DNA of 43,574 nucleotides from Bacteroidota bacterium. Lineage in GTDB: Bacteria; Bacteroidota; Bacteroidia; Sphingobacteriales; Sphingobacteriaceae. The position numbers and the translations under genes were made by a program. How positions within the stretch are numbered: position 1 is the stretch's first letter; each line of letters opens with the position of its first letter. The stretch covers positions 1 to 43,574 of the forward strand of contig JABDBW010000013.1 of assembly GCA_013288485.1 (NCBI GenBank), written 5' to 3'. Of the stretch, positions 43,561-43,574 are shown in pieces. The notes beneath the pieces are model-generated. The model saw only the letters and a program-made list of their open reading frames with translations, ran no database searches and was not told where the DNA came from.

Positions 43561-43574
43561 ATGTTTAAAAAAGC
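43561..43574 (+). other. Possible start of a further gene, cut by window end
   Basis: ATGTTTAAAAAAGC, 12 nt after the glycosyltransferase stop, could start another + strand gene (M-F-K-K). Fourteen bases do not allow identification. Confidence 0.3.

Overview
The window looks like a chromosomal segment of a Bacteroidota bacterium, most likely family Sphingobacteriaceae and close to Mucilaginibacter or Pedobacter (inference from protein flavour, not a search). Supporting signs are carboxypeptidase-regulatory/plug/beta-barrel outer-membrane proteins, DUF2723 membrane proteins, a BlaI/BlaR1 pair with a TonB C-terminal domain, Bacteroidota-type KARI and GlyRS, starts without Shine-Dalgarno sequences, and TAnnTTTG-type promoter elements. 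No phage, insertion sequence, CRISPR array or rRNA was seen.

Positions 1-11429 (+ strand) hold a branched-chain amino-acid operon in the order ilvD (5' end cut by the window)-ilvB-ilvN-ilvC-leuA-leuC-leuD-cimA-leuB. The second LeuA-like enzyme (8811-10328) resembles spirochaete (R)-citramalate synthase rather than isopropylmalate synthase. With LeuCD and LeuB it would supply 2-oxobutyrate, so the operon could make isoleucine, valine and leucine from pyruvate and acetyl-CoA without threonine deaminase. The first LeuA ends just before the leucine-sensing domain, while CimA keeps one. All eight spacers between these genes contain short words that recur with a 7-nt step, often arranged as inverted repeats. 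The word differs from junction to junction.

Positions 11430-26166 are a cell-envelope region. It holds a small lipoprotein (+), then on the - strand a DUF2723 membrane protein, three tandem paralogous outer-membrane beta-barrel proteins, a YffB/ArsC-like thioredoxin-fold protein, a secreted M1 aminopeptidase-like protein and a small secreted carboxypeptidase-regulatory-domain protein.

Positions 26294-28921 (- strand) are a housekeeping block: tRNA-Gln(UUG), prs, rplY (L25/Ctc) and pth. More heptamer-phased inverted repeats lie between its genes. Two DUF2723 paralogues flank the block, one on each strand. Next come accA with an Spy/CpxP-like gene (-) and glyS (+).

Positions 35627-43549 are regulatory and accessory: a TPR sensor histidine kinase with a TTG start, a HigBA toxin-antitoxin pair with promoter/operator, a secreted CBM9-like protein, a BlaI/BlaR1-TonB pair with a perfect 24-bp palindromic operator, a G-rich nonamer repeat, and a family 39 glycosyltransferase with a C-terminal beta-rich extension.

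The least explained signal is the 7-nt periodic, dyad-symmetric composition of many intergenic spacers. The most consequential gene-level observation is the probable citramalate synthase.
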